From Undibacterium sp. Jales W-56 (GTDB lineage Bacteria > Pseudomonadota > Gammaproteobacteria > Burkholderiales > Burkholderiaceae_D), in NCBI RefSeq assembly GCF_025548535.1, contig NZ_JAJLQW010000001.1, positions 930,001-994,000 of the forward strand: a stretch of 64,000 bases of DNA, written 5' to 3'. This document shows positions 1 through 7,488 of this stretch, piece after piece. How positions within the stretch are numbered: position 1 is the stretch's first letter; every line of letters begins with the position of its first letter. A program made the position numbers and the translations under genes. The notes below the pieces were generated by a model. That model had not been told where the DNA came from. It made no database searches and worked only from the letters and a program-made list of their open reading frames with translations.

Positions 1-2
1 TA

Positions 3-140
3 GCGCCAGCTAAAGCTCAACGGGGGGAGGCAAGATTTCGCCGATGCAGCGCCAGGCAGTCTTATGCGCAATTGGCAGATGACTCGCGCCTGGTTTATGT
101 GCTGTACAGCAGGAATAATCCGGTTCTTGCCGGTGAGTAG
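3..140 (+). CDS. possible C-terminal end of an upstream gene (partial)
   Basis: Reading from base 3, an open frame runs off the left edge of the window and stops at 138-140. It encodes 45 residues ending in the segment YVLYSRNNPVLAGE, which looks more protein-like than the competing frame from base 64. No family can be named from so short a tail. The call rests only on the open frame at the window edge and on plausible composition. The 186 bases between it and the next gene show nothing else recognisable. Confidence 0.3.
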   Translation, partial: APAKAQRGEARFRRCSARQSYAQLADDSRLVYVLYSRNNPVLAGE

Positions 141-326
141 CAGCTATCTATTTTGTCGACAACTTTTACATCTTGCTCAAACAGGTTTGTTTAAAAACCT
201 CGCCATCGTTCATCCTGCGCGCCAAGCGCTTGTTTTTATTCGTATTTTTCTGACTCAAACCGGAAATCTACTGGCAGGCATGTTTAATGCTAATTTTTCA
301 ACATTCCGAAAAACATGGTGCCATGA

Positions 327-926
327 ATGATTTTTCCCCGTCTCTGTTTAATCGTCGGTGCAGTTTTTGCATTACTCAGTGCCTGCGGCGGCGATGATGC
401 CGGTCGTGCCATCAAGAAAGATGCCGTTGCCGAACACATCGTTGAGTTGGCTGACGTGCCCGCCGTCAATCAATGCCTGCAACAAATCGTCCAGCAACTC
501 CAGCAAAGCATCGGCACAGACCCTGCACAGACGTCGCTGAGCTGGCATTGCGCTGCCGGCACCTATCGCGGCATGACACCGCAGGGACGTGATTGTTCTT
601 TGCAGGTCGATGCAGAGAATCAACTATTCCGCTTTGCCCATGATGGCGAACTCATCGCGATCAAATGGGAAATCGTCGCGCACAACATGGCGGGTCAGCC
701 GGTGCGCAATCTGGAGAGCGCCAGCAACGGCGCCCGGGCTGGCATACAACTCACGCGTTTCAGCGCCGGGCCGACGCCGCTCACAGAGGCGCTGGTACTG
801 CGTAGCGGTGCCGGAAATAAAGGTCGGGCAGCGCTGCCGCAAGTCAGTTATCAAAGGTCGGCTGGCAGTGAAGGCGGCAGCGGTATCAGCAACAGCAAGG
901 TAGTGCAATGCAGTTTGGGTAAATAA
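327..926 (+). CDS. putative lipoprotein of unknown function
   Basis: This 199-residue protein opens with a hydrophobic stretch ending in a lipobox (L17-S18-A19-C20), followed by GGDD. That suggests lipidation at Cys20 and anchoring in the envelope; the Asp residues after Cys are not at position +2. The mature part has no domain I recognise. It carries three further cysteines (residues near 50, 75 and 90) and another close to the C-terminus, compatible with disulfides in the periplasm. The start lacks a clear ribosome-binding site, so the exact start is uncertain, but it places the signal sequence correctly. It ends 12 bases before the PEP-CTERM gene, so the two are probably co-transcribed. 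Confidence 0.6.
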   Translation: MIFPRLCLIVGAVFALLSACGGDDAGRAIKKDAVAEHIVELADVPAVNQCLQQIVQQLQQSIGTDPAQTSLSWHCAAGTYRGMTPQGRDCSLQVDAENQLFRFAHDGELIAIKWEIVAHNMAGQPVRNLESASNGARAGIQLTRFSAGPTPLTEALVLRSGAGNKGRAALPQVSYQRSAGSEGGSGISNSKVVQCSLGK

Positions 927-938
927 AGGGAGAACGCA

Positions 939-1679
939 ATGAAACTAAGTCAGGGACATCGATGGATACGGGCTGGGCTGGCGATGCTGTGCACGCTCGC
1001 CATGGCAATGACACATAGCGCGTCGGCCAGCATCGTCGGCTATCACAGCGACAGCGCATTCGCTACCAGCCTGACCGGTCTGGGACTAAGTAGCAGCACA
1101 GTCAATTTTGATGCACTCGCTGCCGGGACCACCTACAGCACCGGCACCGGTACCGGCGGATTGACATTCTCGCTGAGCAGCGTTGATATTCTGGCGATGC
1201 CGGCAATCTGCAACTTATTCTGGACCACTTCCGGCAGCAATTATCTGGGGTTGAATAATAACGATTGCGCGCTGGAAGCCGGCGATGCGCTGACCATTAA
1301 TTTCGCTGGCGCTGCGCGTGGTTTCGGACTGTGGGTGATTGGCGGATCCGATCTCAGCGACGGTGACGTGACCCTGAGCAGCGGCGCGGACAGCGTCTCT
1401 AACCTGGGGCCGGCGTTGCTGACGGATGGCGCCGGCAGCTTTGCATATTTCCTCGGCCTGGTCGGTAGCAATAGCGGCGATACATTCAGCAGTGTCACTC
1501 TAAGTGATCTGACTCCATCGAGTACCCGTCTATTGGCGATCTCACTGGACGATCTGGTCGTGGCGACGGCAGGGACGACCAATCAGGTGCCTGAACCGGC
1601 CAGTCTGGCATTGCTGGCAGTCGGACTCTGCTTACTGCTGCGCCGCGTTACTGGTGCCGGATCGGGAGAGCAATCATGA
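939..1679 (+). CDS. PEP-CTERM sorting domain protein, exported
   Basis: This is a 246-residue exported protein. An N-terminal signal peptide (about residues 1-30, ending SASA) precedes a Gly/Ser/Thr-rich body typical of secreted adhesin-like or matrix proteins. The C-terminus carries the sorting signal VPEPASLALLAVGLCLLLRR (PEP at 218-220, then a membrane span and two arginines). Proteins of this class are processed by exosortase (EpsH/XrtA) and are linked to exopolysaccharide production. No exosortase gene lies in the window. Ten residues follow the RR, a longer tail than usual, and their codons overlap the start of the next gene. A GGGAG ribosome-binding site precedes the ATG. The substrate or surface role is unknown. 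Confidence 0.8.
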   Translation: MKLSQGHRWIRAGLAMLCTLAMAMTHSASASIVGYHSDSAFATSLTGLGLSSSTVNFDALAAGTTYSTGTGTGGLTFSLSSVDILAMPAICNLFWTTSGSNYLGLNNNDCALEAGDALTINFAGAARGFGLWVIGGSDLSDGDVTLSSGADSVSNLGPALLTDGAGSFAYFLGLVGSNSGDTFSSVTLSDLTPSSTRLLAISLDDLVVATAGTTNQVPEPASLALLAVGLCLLLRRVTGAGSGEQS

Positions 1680-2284
1680 AAACGCTGTCAGCGCTTGGCC
1701 TGCGATTCTGCCTGTGGATGACTGTGCTGGCATCGACAATGATTGCCGCACTGCCAGCGGCGGCGACACCTTTCATCGGTGAAATCCGCTGCTTTGGATT
1801 TAATTTTCCGCCTAGCGGCTGGGCGTTACTGAACGGACAGTTACTCTCTATCGCTGACAATACCGCTTTATTTGCCCTGATCGGTACCACCTACGGCGGT
1901 GACGGCGTCAGCACCTTTGCAGTGCCGGATATGCGTGGCCGCATGATGGTGCATCAGGGCACCGGAGCGGGTTTGAGCAACTACACCATGGGTCAGTTGT
2001 CCGGGCAAGAGAACACGACGCTCGCCGTTAGCAACCTGCCGCCGCATACGCATTTGGCGACACCGATAGGCAGCAATAACGATGCCAGCGCGATCAGCCC
2101 CGCAGGTAAAGTGCCTGCAGCCAAAAACCTGAGCAAATTGACGACGGATCCGCTCAATCTGGTGTCGATGGCGGCATCGAACACCAGTGCAACCGGCGGC
2201 AATCAGCCATTGAATAATCAAGCGCCGACATTGACCGCGAATTGCGCGATTTCTCTGTTCGGTATTTTTCCAAGTCAGAATTAA
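1676..2284 (+). CDS. secreted phage tail-collar domain protein (MdpB-like), copy 1
   Basis: This 202-residue protein has a signal peptide (residues 1-30, ending PAAA) followed by a tail-collar domain. Family hallmarks are GEIR near residue 35, the GWALLNGQLL segment, ALFALIGTTYGG, FAVPDMRGR, PPHTH, and the C-terminal GIFPSQN. Such domains occur in phage tail fibres but also in bacterial secreted Mdp proteins (named for a microcystin-dependent protein). No other phage gene is present, and the signal peptide argues for an exported bacterial protein. Its start overlaps the stop of the PEP-CTERM gene by four bases (ATGA), implying translational coupling. Two cysteines remain after cleavage (C39 and C190). 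The paralogue at 2396 shares both. Confidence 0.8.
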   Translation: MKTLSALGLRFCLWMTVLASTMIAALPAAATPFIGEIRCFGFNFPPSGWALLNGQLLSIADNTALFALIGTTYGGDGVSTFAVPDMRGRMMVHQGTGAGLSNYTMGQLSGQENTTLAVSNLPPHTHLATPIGSNNDASAISPAGKVPAAKNLSKLTTDPLNLVSMAASNTSATGGNQPLNNQAPTLTANCAISLFGIFPSQN

Positions 2285-2395
2285 ATACCTCGCATCCATG
2301 CGCCTTACCAGCCCATTTCAGCCCGTGAGCCGCATCAAGATTGCGAGTATTGAATTACATTTTTCATGATCGTATGAACAAACCGGAGATTCATC

Positions 2396-2995
2396 ATGCT
2401 TAATATTATCCGTCGCGCCGCTGCCAGCCTGCTTGCGTTGCTCTCTTTCACCAGCCTGCCAGCGGCAGCCCAGGTCGATCCTTTTCTTGGCGAAATTCGC
2501 TGCTTCGCTTTTAATTTTGCGCCCAAAGGCTGGGCACCTCTGAATGGACAGCTACTTTCTATTTCACAAAACACCGCCTTGTTCGCTTTGCTCGGTACCC
2601 AATTCGGCGGTAATGGCACAAACAATTTTGCACTGCCTGATATGCGCAGCCGTTCATTGGTGGACATGGGACAGGGGCCGGGCTTGAGCAGCTACGCGAT
2701 GGGGCAAACGAGCGGTGCAGAAACAGCCTCGCTGAATGTTGCTAATATGCCTGCGCATACGCATATGGTCGCGCCGCTGGGCAGCAATAACGATGCAAAC
2801 TCGGTGTCGCCCTCCGGCAAAGTTCCGGCGGCCAAGGCCCGCACCACGCTGTACACCGATCCTCTGAATGTGGTGTCAATGGCAGGCACGCAAACCAGCA
2901 GCACCGGCGGCGGTCAGGCTTTTGATATCAGATCGCCGACATTGACGGTCAATTGTGCGATAGCCTTGTCTGGTATTTTTCCTTCGCAAAACTGA
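2396..2995 (+). CDS. secreted phage tail-collar domain protein (MdpB-like), copy 2
   Basis: This 199-residue paralogue of the preceding gene shares the collar core (FLGEIRC, GWAPLNGQLLSI, ALFALLGTQFGG, FALPDMRSR, PAHTH) and the identical ending GIFPSQN. The signal peptide spans residues 1-25 (PAAA, then QVD). It keeps the same two cysteines (C36, C187), close to the two ends of the mature chain, which suggests a conserved disulfide. It is separated from copy 1 by 111 bases with a GGAG ribosome-binding site before the ATG, so it may have its own expression signals or continue the operon. The pair looks like a tandem duplication. Binding target and assembly state are unknown. Confidence 0.8.
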   Translation: MLNIIRRAAASLLALLSFTSLPAAAQVDPFLGEIRCFAFNFAPKGWAPLNGQLLSISQNTALFALLGTQFGGNGTNNFALPDMRSRSLVDMGQGPGLSSYAMGQTSGAETASLNVANMPAHTHMVAPLGSNNDANSVSPSGKVPAAKARTTLYTDPLNVVSMAGTQTSSTGGGQAFDIRSPTLTVNCAIALSGIFPSQN

Positions 2996-3222
2996 TCGCA
3001 CGGAGAATTTGACCCTGCATGTACCTGCACCGCCAAGATGCATACATACCGGGTCGTTGTGCGCTTTATTACAGGCTATTTTTGCCGGTTGGCGCAATGA
3101 CGCAATGACAATTAAGGCGTAAGATCCTATTCCCAATGCAGCAACAGCGTGACGAATTTTTTCGTACTATCGTAAAAACGTTCAATCATTCGTGATCAGC
3201 ATCACCACTCAGGAGATACAAC

Positions 3223-3576
3223 ATGACTTACATAGATGGATTTGTCCTTGCCGTACCCACCGCCAATCGCGACGCTTATAAAAAATATGCAGAGGGATAC
3301 GCATCGATCTTCAAAGAAGCCGGTGTCCTCAATGTCGTTGAGACCTGGGGCAGCGATGTCCCCGACGGCAAGCTGACCTCATTCCCGATGGCGGTGCAAT
3401 GTAAAGCAGATGAGACCGTGGTGTTCTCTTGGATGATCTGGCCATCGAAAGAAGTCCGCGATGTCGCATGGCAAAAGCTCATGAAAGATCCGCGCTTTGA
3501 CCCCGCGGTCAATCCCATGCCCTTCGATGGCAAACGCATGATCTATGGCGGATTCGAGGTTCTCGTCAACCGCTAA
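3223..3576 (+). CDS. DUF1428 family protein
   Basis: This 117-residue protein begins MTYIDGFVLAVPTANRD and contains the family motifs ETWGSDVPDGKLTSFP, FSWMIWPSKEVRD and MPFDGKRMIYGGFE. These match the DUF1428/YbaA family, small alpha/beta-barrel-like proteins (dimeric ferredoxin-like fold) of unknown biochemical role. Length is normal for the family. A strong AGGAG ribosome-binding site lies a few bases before the ATG. The VOC-like gene starts about 70 bases after its stop in the same direction, so the two may share a transcript. DUF1428 genes often sit beside PhnB/VOC-type genes, which fits this pairing. Confidence 0.85.
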   Translation: MTYIDGFVLAVPTANRDAYKKYAEGYASIFKEAGVLNVVETWGSDVPDGKLTSFPMAVQCKADETVVFSWMIWPSKEVRDVAWQKLMKDPRFDPAVNPMPFDGKRMIYGGFEVLVNR

Positions 3577-3646
3577 TTGTCATGCGCATGATGCGACAGG
3601 TACACAGCACAACTTCCCGGAACCAGACAACTATCGAAAACTATCC

Positions 3647-4120
3647 ATGAAAAAAATCACCCCCTGTTTATGGTTTAATTTCAACGCCGAGGACGCAGTC
3701 AACTACTACCTGAGTATTTTTAGCAGTGGCAAAATTCACGAAATATCGCGTTATGGCGACGCCATGCCCGCACTGGCGGGCAAAGTGCTGACCATGCGGT
3801 TTGAACTCGAAGGCCAGGAATTCATCGCCCTCAATGCCGGACCGCAATTCCCCTTCACCGAAGCAATTTCGCTCAGCGTGGATTGCCAGAATCAGCATGA
3901 GGTCGATACGCTGTGGAACAAACTGTCGGAGGGCGGTAGCGCGGGTGTATGCGGCTGGCTGAAAGACCGGTTCGGACTCTCATGGCAAATCGTACCGCGC
4001 CCGCTGATCGCCATGCTGAATGATCCCGATACGGCCAAGTCTACACGCGTCATGCAAGCGATGATGGCGATGAGCAAGATCAATATCGCCGAGCTGGAAA
4101 AAGCTTATCGCGGCGAATAA
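3647..4120 (+). CDS. VOC superfamily protein, PhnB-like
   Basis: This 157-residue protein starts MKKITPCLWFNFNAEDAVNYY, the standard opening of PhnB-type members of the vicinal-oxygen-chelate (glyoxalase/dioxygenase) superfamily. Further marks are the FELEGQEFIALNAGP and ISLSVDCQNQHEVDTLW segments, and FGLSWQIVPRPLIAML near the middle. The frame is open upstream to 3545, but the family start corresponds to the ATG at 3647, so the longer N-terminus is rejected. These proteins are usually metal-binding or enzyme-like, with no fixed substrate. Together with the preceding DUF1428 gene it probably forms a small accessory operon ending at the hairpin at 4173-4237. Confidence 0.8.
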   Translation: MKKITPCLWFNFNAEDAVNYYLSIFSSGKIHEISRYGDAMPALAGKVLTMRFELEGQEFIALNAGPQFPFTEAISLSVDCQNQHEVDTLWNKLSEGGSAGVCGWLKDRFGLSWQIVPRPLIAMLNDPDTAKSTRVMQAMMAMSKINIAELEKAYRGE

Positions 4121-4172
4121 ACCCAGCCCTTGCAGCCAGTCCGTATCTGGAATTTGCTAACAGGGCAGGCTC

Positions 4173-4237
4173 AAGCCGCAATTCCCATGCGGCATACAGG
4201 CCGGTTAGGCTAGTAAGCCGCATGGGGATTGCGGCTT
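4173..4237. repeat. large hairpin, copy 1 of a dispersed repeat
   Basis: Arms at 4173-4193 and 4217-4237 are 21 bases each and pair with a single mismatch, enclosing a 23-base loop. The loop and right arm (4200-4233) recur with one mismatch at 5577-5610. The element lies between two convergent genes, so it could stop transcription from both sides, although it has no T-run. Its recurrence upstream of the neighbouring hydrolase gene suggests a dispersed REP- or MITE-like repeat rather than a simple terminator. Confidence 0.75.
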
Positions 4238-4354
4238 GGCGTAGGTCGAATTTTTATCCGCAGCAATGAGGCTATGCAGCAGATGACTTAGTAAATTCGC
4301 CTGGTGTATGAATTGTGGCAGCCAGAACCTTGAACAGACTTCAACTTGCTGCAA

Positions 4355-5467
4355 CTACTTACTGTCCTGATCGGTACTCGCCGCCAGAGGGCGCACATAC
4401 TTCAACATGCTGACCAGCATTTTTCCGGGTTCTTCCCACGGGATCATATGCGCCGAGTGTTCAAACCAGACGCTCTGCTTTTCGGGCGCTTTGACTTGCT
4501 CCAGCCAGGCAACTGTGGGCGCGGTCGGGGTCGTGTAGTCATGACGTCCCATAAACATCACGACCGGGATAGGGAAGTTCCGTACCTTCGTAAAATCGAC
4601 ATTGACGAATTCGGGAAGTATCCTGCCCAAGGTGAATAAGCTGCCTTCATCGATGGCGCGCACATTGGCGTCGTCATAATCAGGTGATAGCAGCGATGCA
4701 TCGAAAAAATAAGTTGAGGTTTCGCGAAATGCGCTCAGGCCACCATAAAATTGCGGCCACTTCCTGGCGACGATGATGCGCTCACGAGTGATAGGCTGGT
4801 CGCCAGGGTAGGGCGCGATCGATTCCAGTTCCTTCAATGCCGCAGCATTGTCGTGCGCTTTGACTTGCTGCAACGCATACTCAAAACTGATGCGTTCATT
4901 CTCCCGGGTGCTGATGACTTGTCCGATGCCGACGTAGGCATAGAACAGATCTGGACGCTTCAGCGCGGCGTTTAATCCGATGATGGTGCCCCAGCTATGC
5001 CCCATCAGGATAATTTTATTCTTGTGATAGCGCTTACGGATGTGCTCGGCGACTTCGATTGCATCGTCGACATAACGATCGATATGGATGCTGTCGCTGA
5101 TAGCCTTGGGATCGGCCTCGCCATAGGTCTTGCCGGCGCCGCGCTGGTCCCAGTTCACCACGGTGAAATATTCTTCTATCGGCCGCTGGAATTGCCAGAT
5201 GGTCGGCATCAGGGGAGAAGCAGGTCCGCCGTGCACGAACAGAACGACGGGATTGGACTGATCCTGCCCCCGGACATTCAGCCACTGATCGATTCCGCCG
5301 ATGCGGGTTTTATAGGATTCTTGTATGCCGCCTGGCGCAACGATGTGCTCCAGATCCCGGATGACTTCCTTTACCTTCTGGTAGCTGGTCGCTTCCGCCG
5401 GCGCTTGCGCATGCGCGCAGAGAGATGTCAGCATCAGGATAAAACCAGCTAAGCCTATGATCTTCAT
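4355..5467 (-). CDS. alpha/beta hydrolase, S33 prolyl-aminopeptidase-like, exported
   Basis: This 370-residue protein has a signal peptide (MKIIGLAGFILMLTSLCAHA). The fold shows the oxyanion motif HGGP (79-82), the DQRGAGKT segment and the nucleophile elbow GHSWG with Ser158. A late GRHDYTTP supplies the acid and an EHSAHMIPWEEP segment supplies the catalytic His. These are the marks of the S33 proline iminopeptidase-like hydrolases. The substrate cannot be fixed from sequence. The start at 5467 is chosen because CAGGAGG lies just upstream and a signal peptide follows; an open frame extends to 5518. The gene is bracketed by copies of the same repeat (4173-4237 and 5563-5610), hinting at a repeat-flanked cassette. 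Confidence 0.85.
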   Translation of the reverse strand: MKIIGLAGFILMLTSLCAHAQAPAEATSYQKVKEVIRDLEHIVAPGGIQESYKTRIGGIDQWLNVRGQDQSNPVVLFVHGGPASPLMPTIWQFQRPIEEYFTVVNWDQRGAGKTYGEADPKAISDSIHIDRYVDDAIEVAEHIRKRYHKNKIILMGHSWGTIIGLNAALKRPDLFYAYVGIGQVISTRENERISFEYALQQVKAHDNAAALKELESIAPYPGDQPITRERIIVARKWPQFYGGLSAFRETSTYFFDASLLSPDYDDANVRAIDEGSLFTLGRILPEFVNVDFTKVRNFPIPVVMFMGRHDYTTPTAPTVAWLEQVKAPEKQSVWFEHSAHMIPWEEPGKMLVSMLKYVRPLAASTDQDSK

Positions 5468-5524
5468 GTATATCCTCCTGTTGGAATGAAAGTAAGAGCA
5501 ATACAAAAATAGTAGCAAATCAGT

Positions 5525-5544
5525 GATCGCCTCAACAGGCGATC
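5525..5544. promoter_or_regulatory. small perfect inverted repeat upstream of the hydrolase
   Basis: An 8-base perfect inverted repeat (GATCGCCT, 4-base loop, AGGCGATC) lies about 57 bases upstream of the hydrolase start at 5467. It could be an operator or a leader hairpin. Only symmetry and position support this. Confidence 0.3.
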
Positions 5545-5562
5545 GCGCCAGACACCAGCAAA

Positions 5563-5610
5563 CATGCGGCTGACAAGCCGGTTAGGCTGGTAAGCCGCAT
5601 GGGGATTGCG
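5563..5610. repeat. copy 2 of the repeat bracketing the hydrolase gene
   Basis: Bases 5577-5610 match 4200-4233 with one mismatch in 34. The loop length (23 bases) is the same as in copy 1, but only 8 bases of the left arm (5563-5570) remain able to pair with 5594-5601. The two copies are direct repeats, about 1.4 kb apart, either side of the alpha/beta hydrolase gene. Confidence 0.75.
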
Positions 5611-5667
5611 CGACTGGCGAGGGCATCTGCGGAACACAGTCTGCCTGCATCACCGGCGCCAGGCCCA

Positions 5668-6546
5668 TCAGTCACCAGCCCGCTTCCAATACGGCAGCAC
5701 AATCCGGCCATTGCGCTTTGCCAGCGTCAACAAAGCCAGGGTCATGGCGACTACCACCACCAGCGCAATCGCAGAACCTTCGATCCCGAACACGCCGCCA
5801 GTCAGCCAGTCCGGTCCACTCATTTTGCCGGTGTATAAGCCGATGCGTGCCGGATGTCCCGACACCGGAACTGAGAAAATTCCATCCTGAAAAAAATTCC
5901 ATGCCGCATGCATCGCCACGCATAACCACAATCTGCCGGTTACCATGAACGCCGCCGCCAGCAACAGTCCTGCTGCCGTGATGCTCGCAAAGCCGAGGAC
6001 AGTAATATTGTCATTCACTAGATGCATCGCACCAAATACCAGCGCAGACACCAGCAAGGCCAGCCAGCTACCGAGGGATTGCTGCACCACGCGGAAGAAC
6101 ACGCCACGCAGCAACATCTCTTCTATCATGCCGATGGTCAGCTGCGTCAGCAGCGGGATCATGATCACATTCCACGGCGACTTCGCAGTGATCTGGAAGC
6201 CACCCATCAGCGCAATCGCTCCTACCGTTGCGCACACCATCACGCCGCCGAGCACAAAGCCGGCGCTACATTCGCTAATGATCCCATGCAAGGATAATTC
6301 GCTCACCACCCGCTTTTCCACTTTACGCACATATAGCGCATAGCACGCATAGCTGACAAAGGCACCGGCCAACTGACCAATCTTGACGAATATTTTTTCA
6401 TCAAAGAATGTCGACGAGCCGGCCTGGATTAATAAGAACGGCACCATGAAGCAAATCACGGCCAATAAAATGCGGGTCAATGGGAAGTGCAAAATACGTT
6501 GCGCCAATGGAGCGGCCGCTGCCGGGGCGAGTAGTATCGTCGTCAT
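5668..6546 (-). CDS. CPBP family intramembrane metalloprotease
   Basis: This 292-residue protein has several hydrophobic spans, as expected for the CPBP (CAAX protease / bacteriocin-processing) family. The family motifs are present in order: EEMLLRGVFFR (motif 1, tandem Glu plus Arg), FGAMHLVND (motif 2 His) and AMHAAWNFFQ (motif 3, HxxxN). Members cleave substrates inside the membrane; their bacterial substrates are mostly unknown, and some protect against peptides. The start at 6546 gives a sensible N-terminus (MTTILLAPAAAAPLAQR); the upstream open frame to 6669 has no better signal. No obvious partner is adjacent. It is leftward like the next two genes, but gaps suggest separate transcription. 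Confidence 0.85.
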   Translation of the reverse strand: MTTILLAPAAAAPLAQRILHFPLTRILLAVICFMVPFLLIQAGSSTFFDEKIFVKIGQLAGAFVSYACYALYVRKVEKRVVSELSLHGIISECSAGFVLGGVMVCATVGAIALMGGFQITAKSPWNVIMIPLLTQLTIGMIEEMLLRGVFFRVVQQSLGSWLALLVSALVFGAMHLVNDNITVLGFASITAAGLLLAAAFMVTGRLWLCVAMHAAWNFFQDGIFSVPVSGHPARIGLYTGKMSGPDWLTGGVFGIEGSAIALVVVVAMTLALLTLAKRNGRIVLPYWKRAGD

Positions 6547-6690
6547 GATGTGTTTTCCAGATTCGAATGAAGTCCGGAATCGGTTGTGGTTGATGGCGCC
6601 GACTGTATCGCCAGCGCACATCATGAACAAGTGGATTGCGACAAACTGCAGAATTGTGGGGTTGGGCAACAGGACGATCCGATGGCCTGG

Positions 6691-7299
6691 CTACATGATG
6701 TCGATGGCAGGGCTTGTACCAGCTAATGCAGGAGAATCTATTTTTTTTTCCGTAGTGCTGTCGGATGCCGCAGGCTTGTTCACCGGTGCGACCGGATGCG
6801 ACGACCAGACGACGCTGAGGATCTTCCATTGGCTGTCTGCGTTTTTCATCATCTGCCAGGTTTCTACGCCGTAGTTCTCTACCTGATTGTCTTTCATAAA
6901 TTCATAATCAAAGACCACCCAGGCGATGTGCCCGTCTTGGGTAATCTGCACATTGCTAAAGCGTTCGTCCAGATTGCCTTTGTCCTTCGCAACGAATTGC
7001 GCAAAATTCGTATAACTGCTTGACCCCGTACCATCAAAACTAGGATCAAATTTCTCCCGCACAGAACGGATCATCTCCGGCGACGCCGGCGATTCAAACA
7101 TCAGCTTGGAATGCAGCATCAGACCAGCCAGTTGCTTCAGATTCTTAGTCCGGATCGCCGCCTGAAAATCCTGCGTCACTTGCGTAATCACCTGGATATC
7201 TTCGGGCGTGCTTACGCGTATCCGAGTTGGAGTGTCGGCGAAGGCGAATGTAGAGAGCAGAGCGCAAGATAATGCAACAAGAGAAAACAAACGACGCAT
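6691..7299 (-). CDS. exported NTF2/SnoaL-like protein
   Basis: This 202-residue protein has a clear signal peptide (MRRLFSLVALSCALLSTFAFA) and a body resembling the SnoaL/DUF4440 group of the NTF2-like fold: IQVITQVTQDFQAAIRTKN at the start of the domain, a central ISQDG-like strand (VQITQDGHIAWVVFDYEF) and WQMMKNADSQWKILSVVWS near the end. The last 40 residues are Pro/Ser/Ala-rich and probably disordered. The fold binds small molecules or peptides; no catalytic assignment is possible. The start at 7299 is chosen for the signal peptide; an open frame extends to 7419 across an inverted repeat and is rejected. Confidence 0.7.
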   Translation of the reverse strand: MRRLFSLVALSCALLSTFAFADTPTRIRVSTPEDIQVITQVTQDFQAAIRTKNLKQLAGLMLHSKLMFESPASPEMIRSVREKFDPSFDGTGSSSYTNFAQFVAKDKGNLDERFSNVQITQDGHIAWVVFDYEFMKDNQVENYGVETWQMMKNADSQWKILSVVWSSHPVAPVNKPAASDSTTEKKIDSPALAGTSPAIDIM

Positions 7300-7342
7300 G
7301 GAAAACCTTTTAATTTTAATCATCGATGTGCAAACTAATACT

Positions 7343-7433
7343 CCGTAGGTGCGCCATGCGCACCGTTGATGCAAGTATGGCGGCAATAATTTGCGATACA
7401 GAGATGAAATGGTGCGCATGGCGCACCCTACGG
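7343..7433. repeat. 91-bp element with long terminal inverted repeats
   Basis: The ends (7343-7364 and 7411-7433) are inverted copies of CCGTAGG-TGCGCCATGCGCACC, differing by one inserted base. Each arm also contains the self-complementary core TGCGCATGGCGCA-like sequence. It sits in the gap between pepF and the NTF2-like gene, both leftward. Structure and length suit a small non-autonomous mobile or REP-type element. No second copy was noticed in this window. Confidence 0.65.
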
Positions 7434-7488
7434 ATTTAATTTAAAAAGTCTCACTAAAATTTTGCGAGACTCTTATGCATTTCTGATT

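Noticed and set aside
64-330. 88-codon plus-strand frame at the left edge
   Set aside because: No family resemblance or ribosome-binding site, and it competes with a better tail-like frame at 3-140.
1676-2995. Prophage remnant suggested by two tail-collar domains
   Set aside because: Both proteins have signal peptides and no integrase, capsid, portal, lysis or other tail gene is near.
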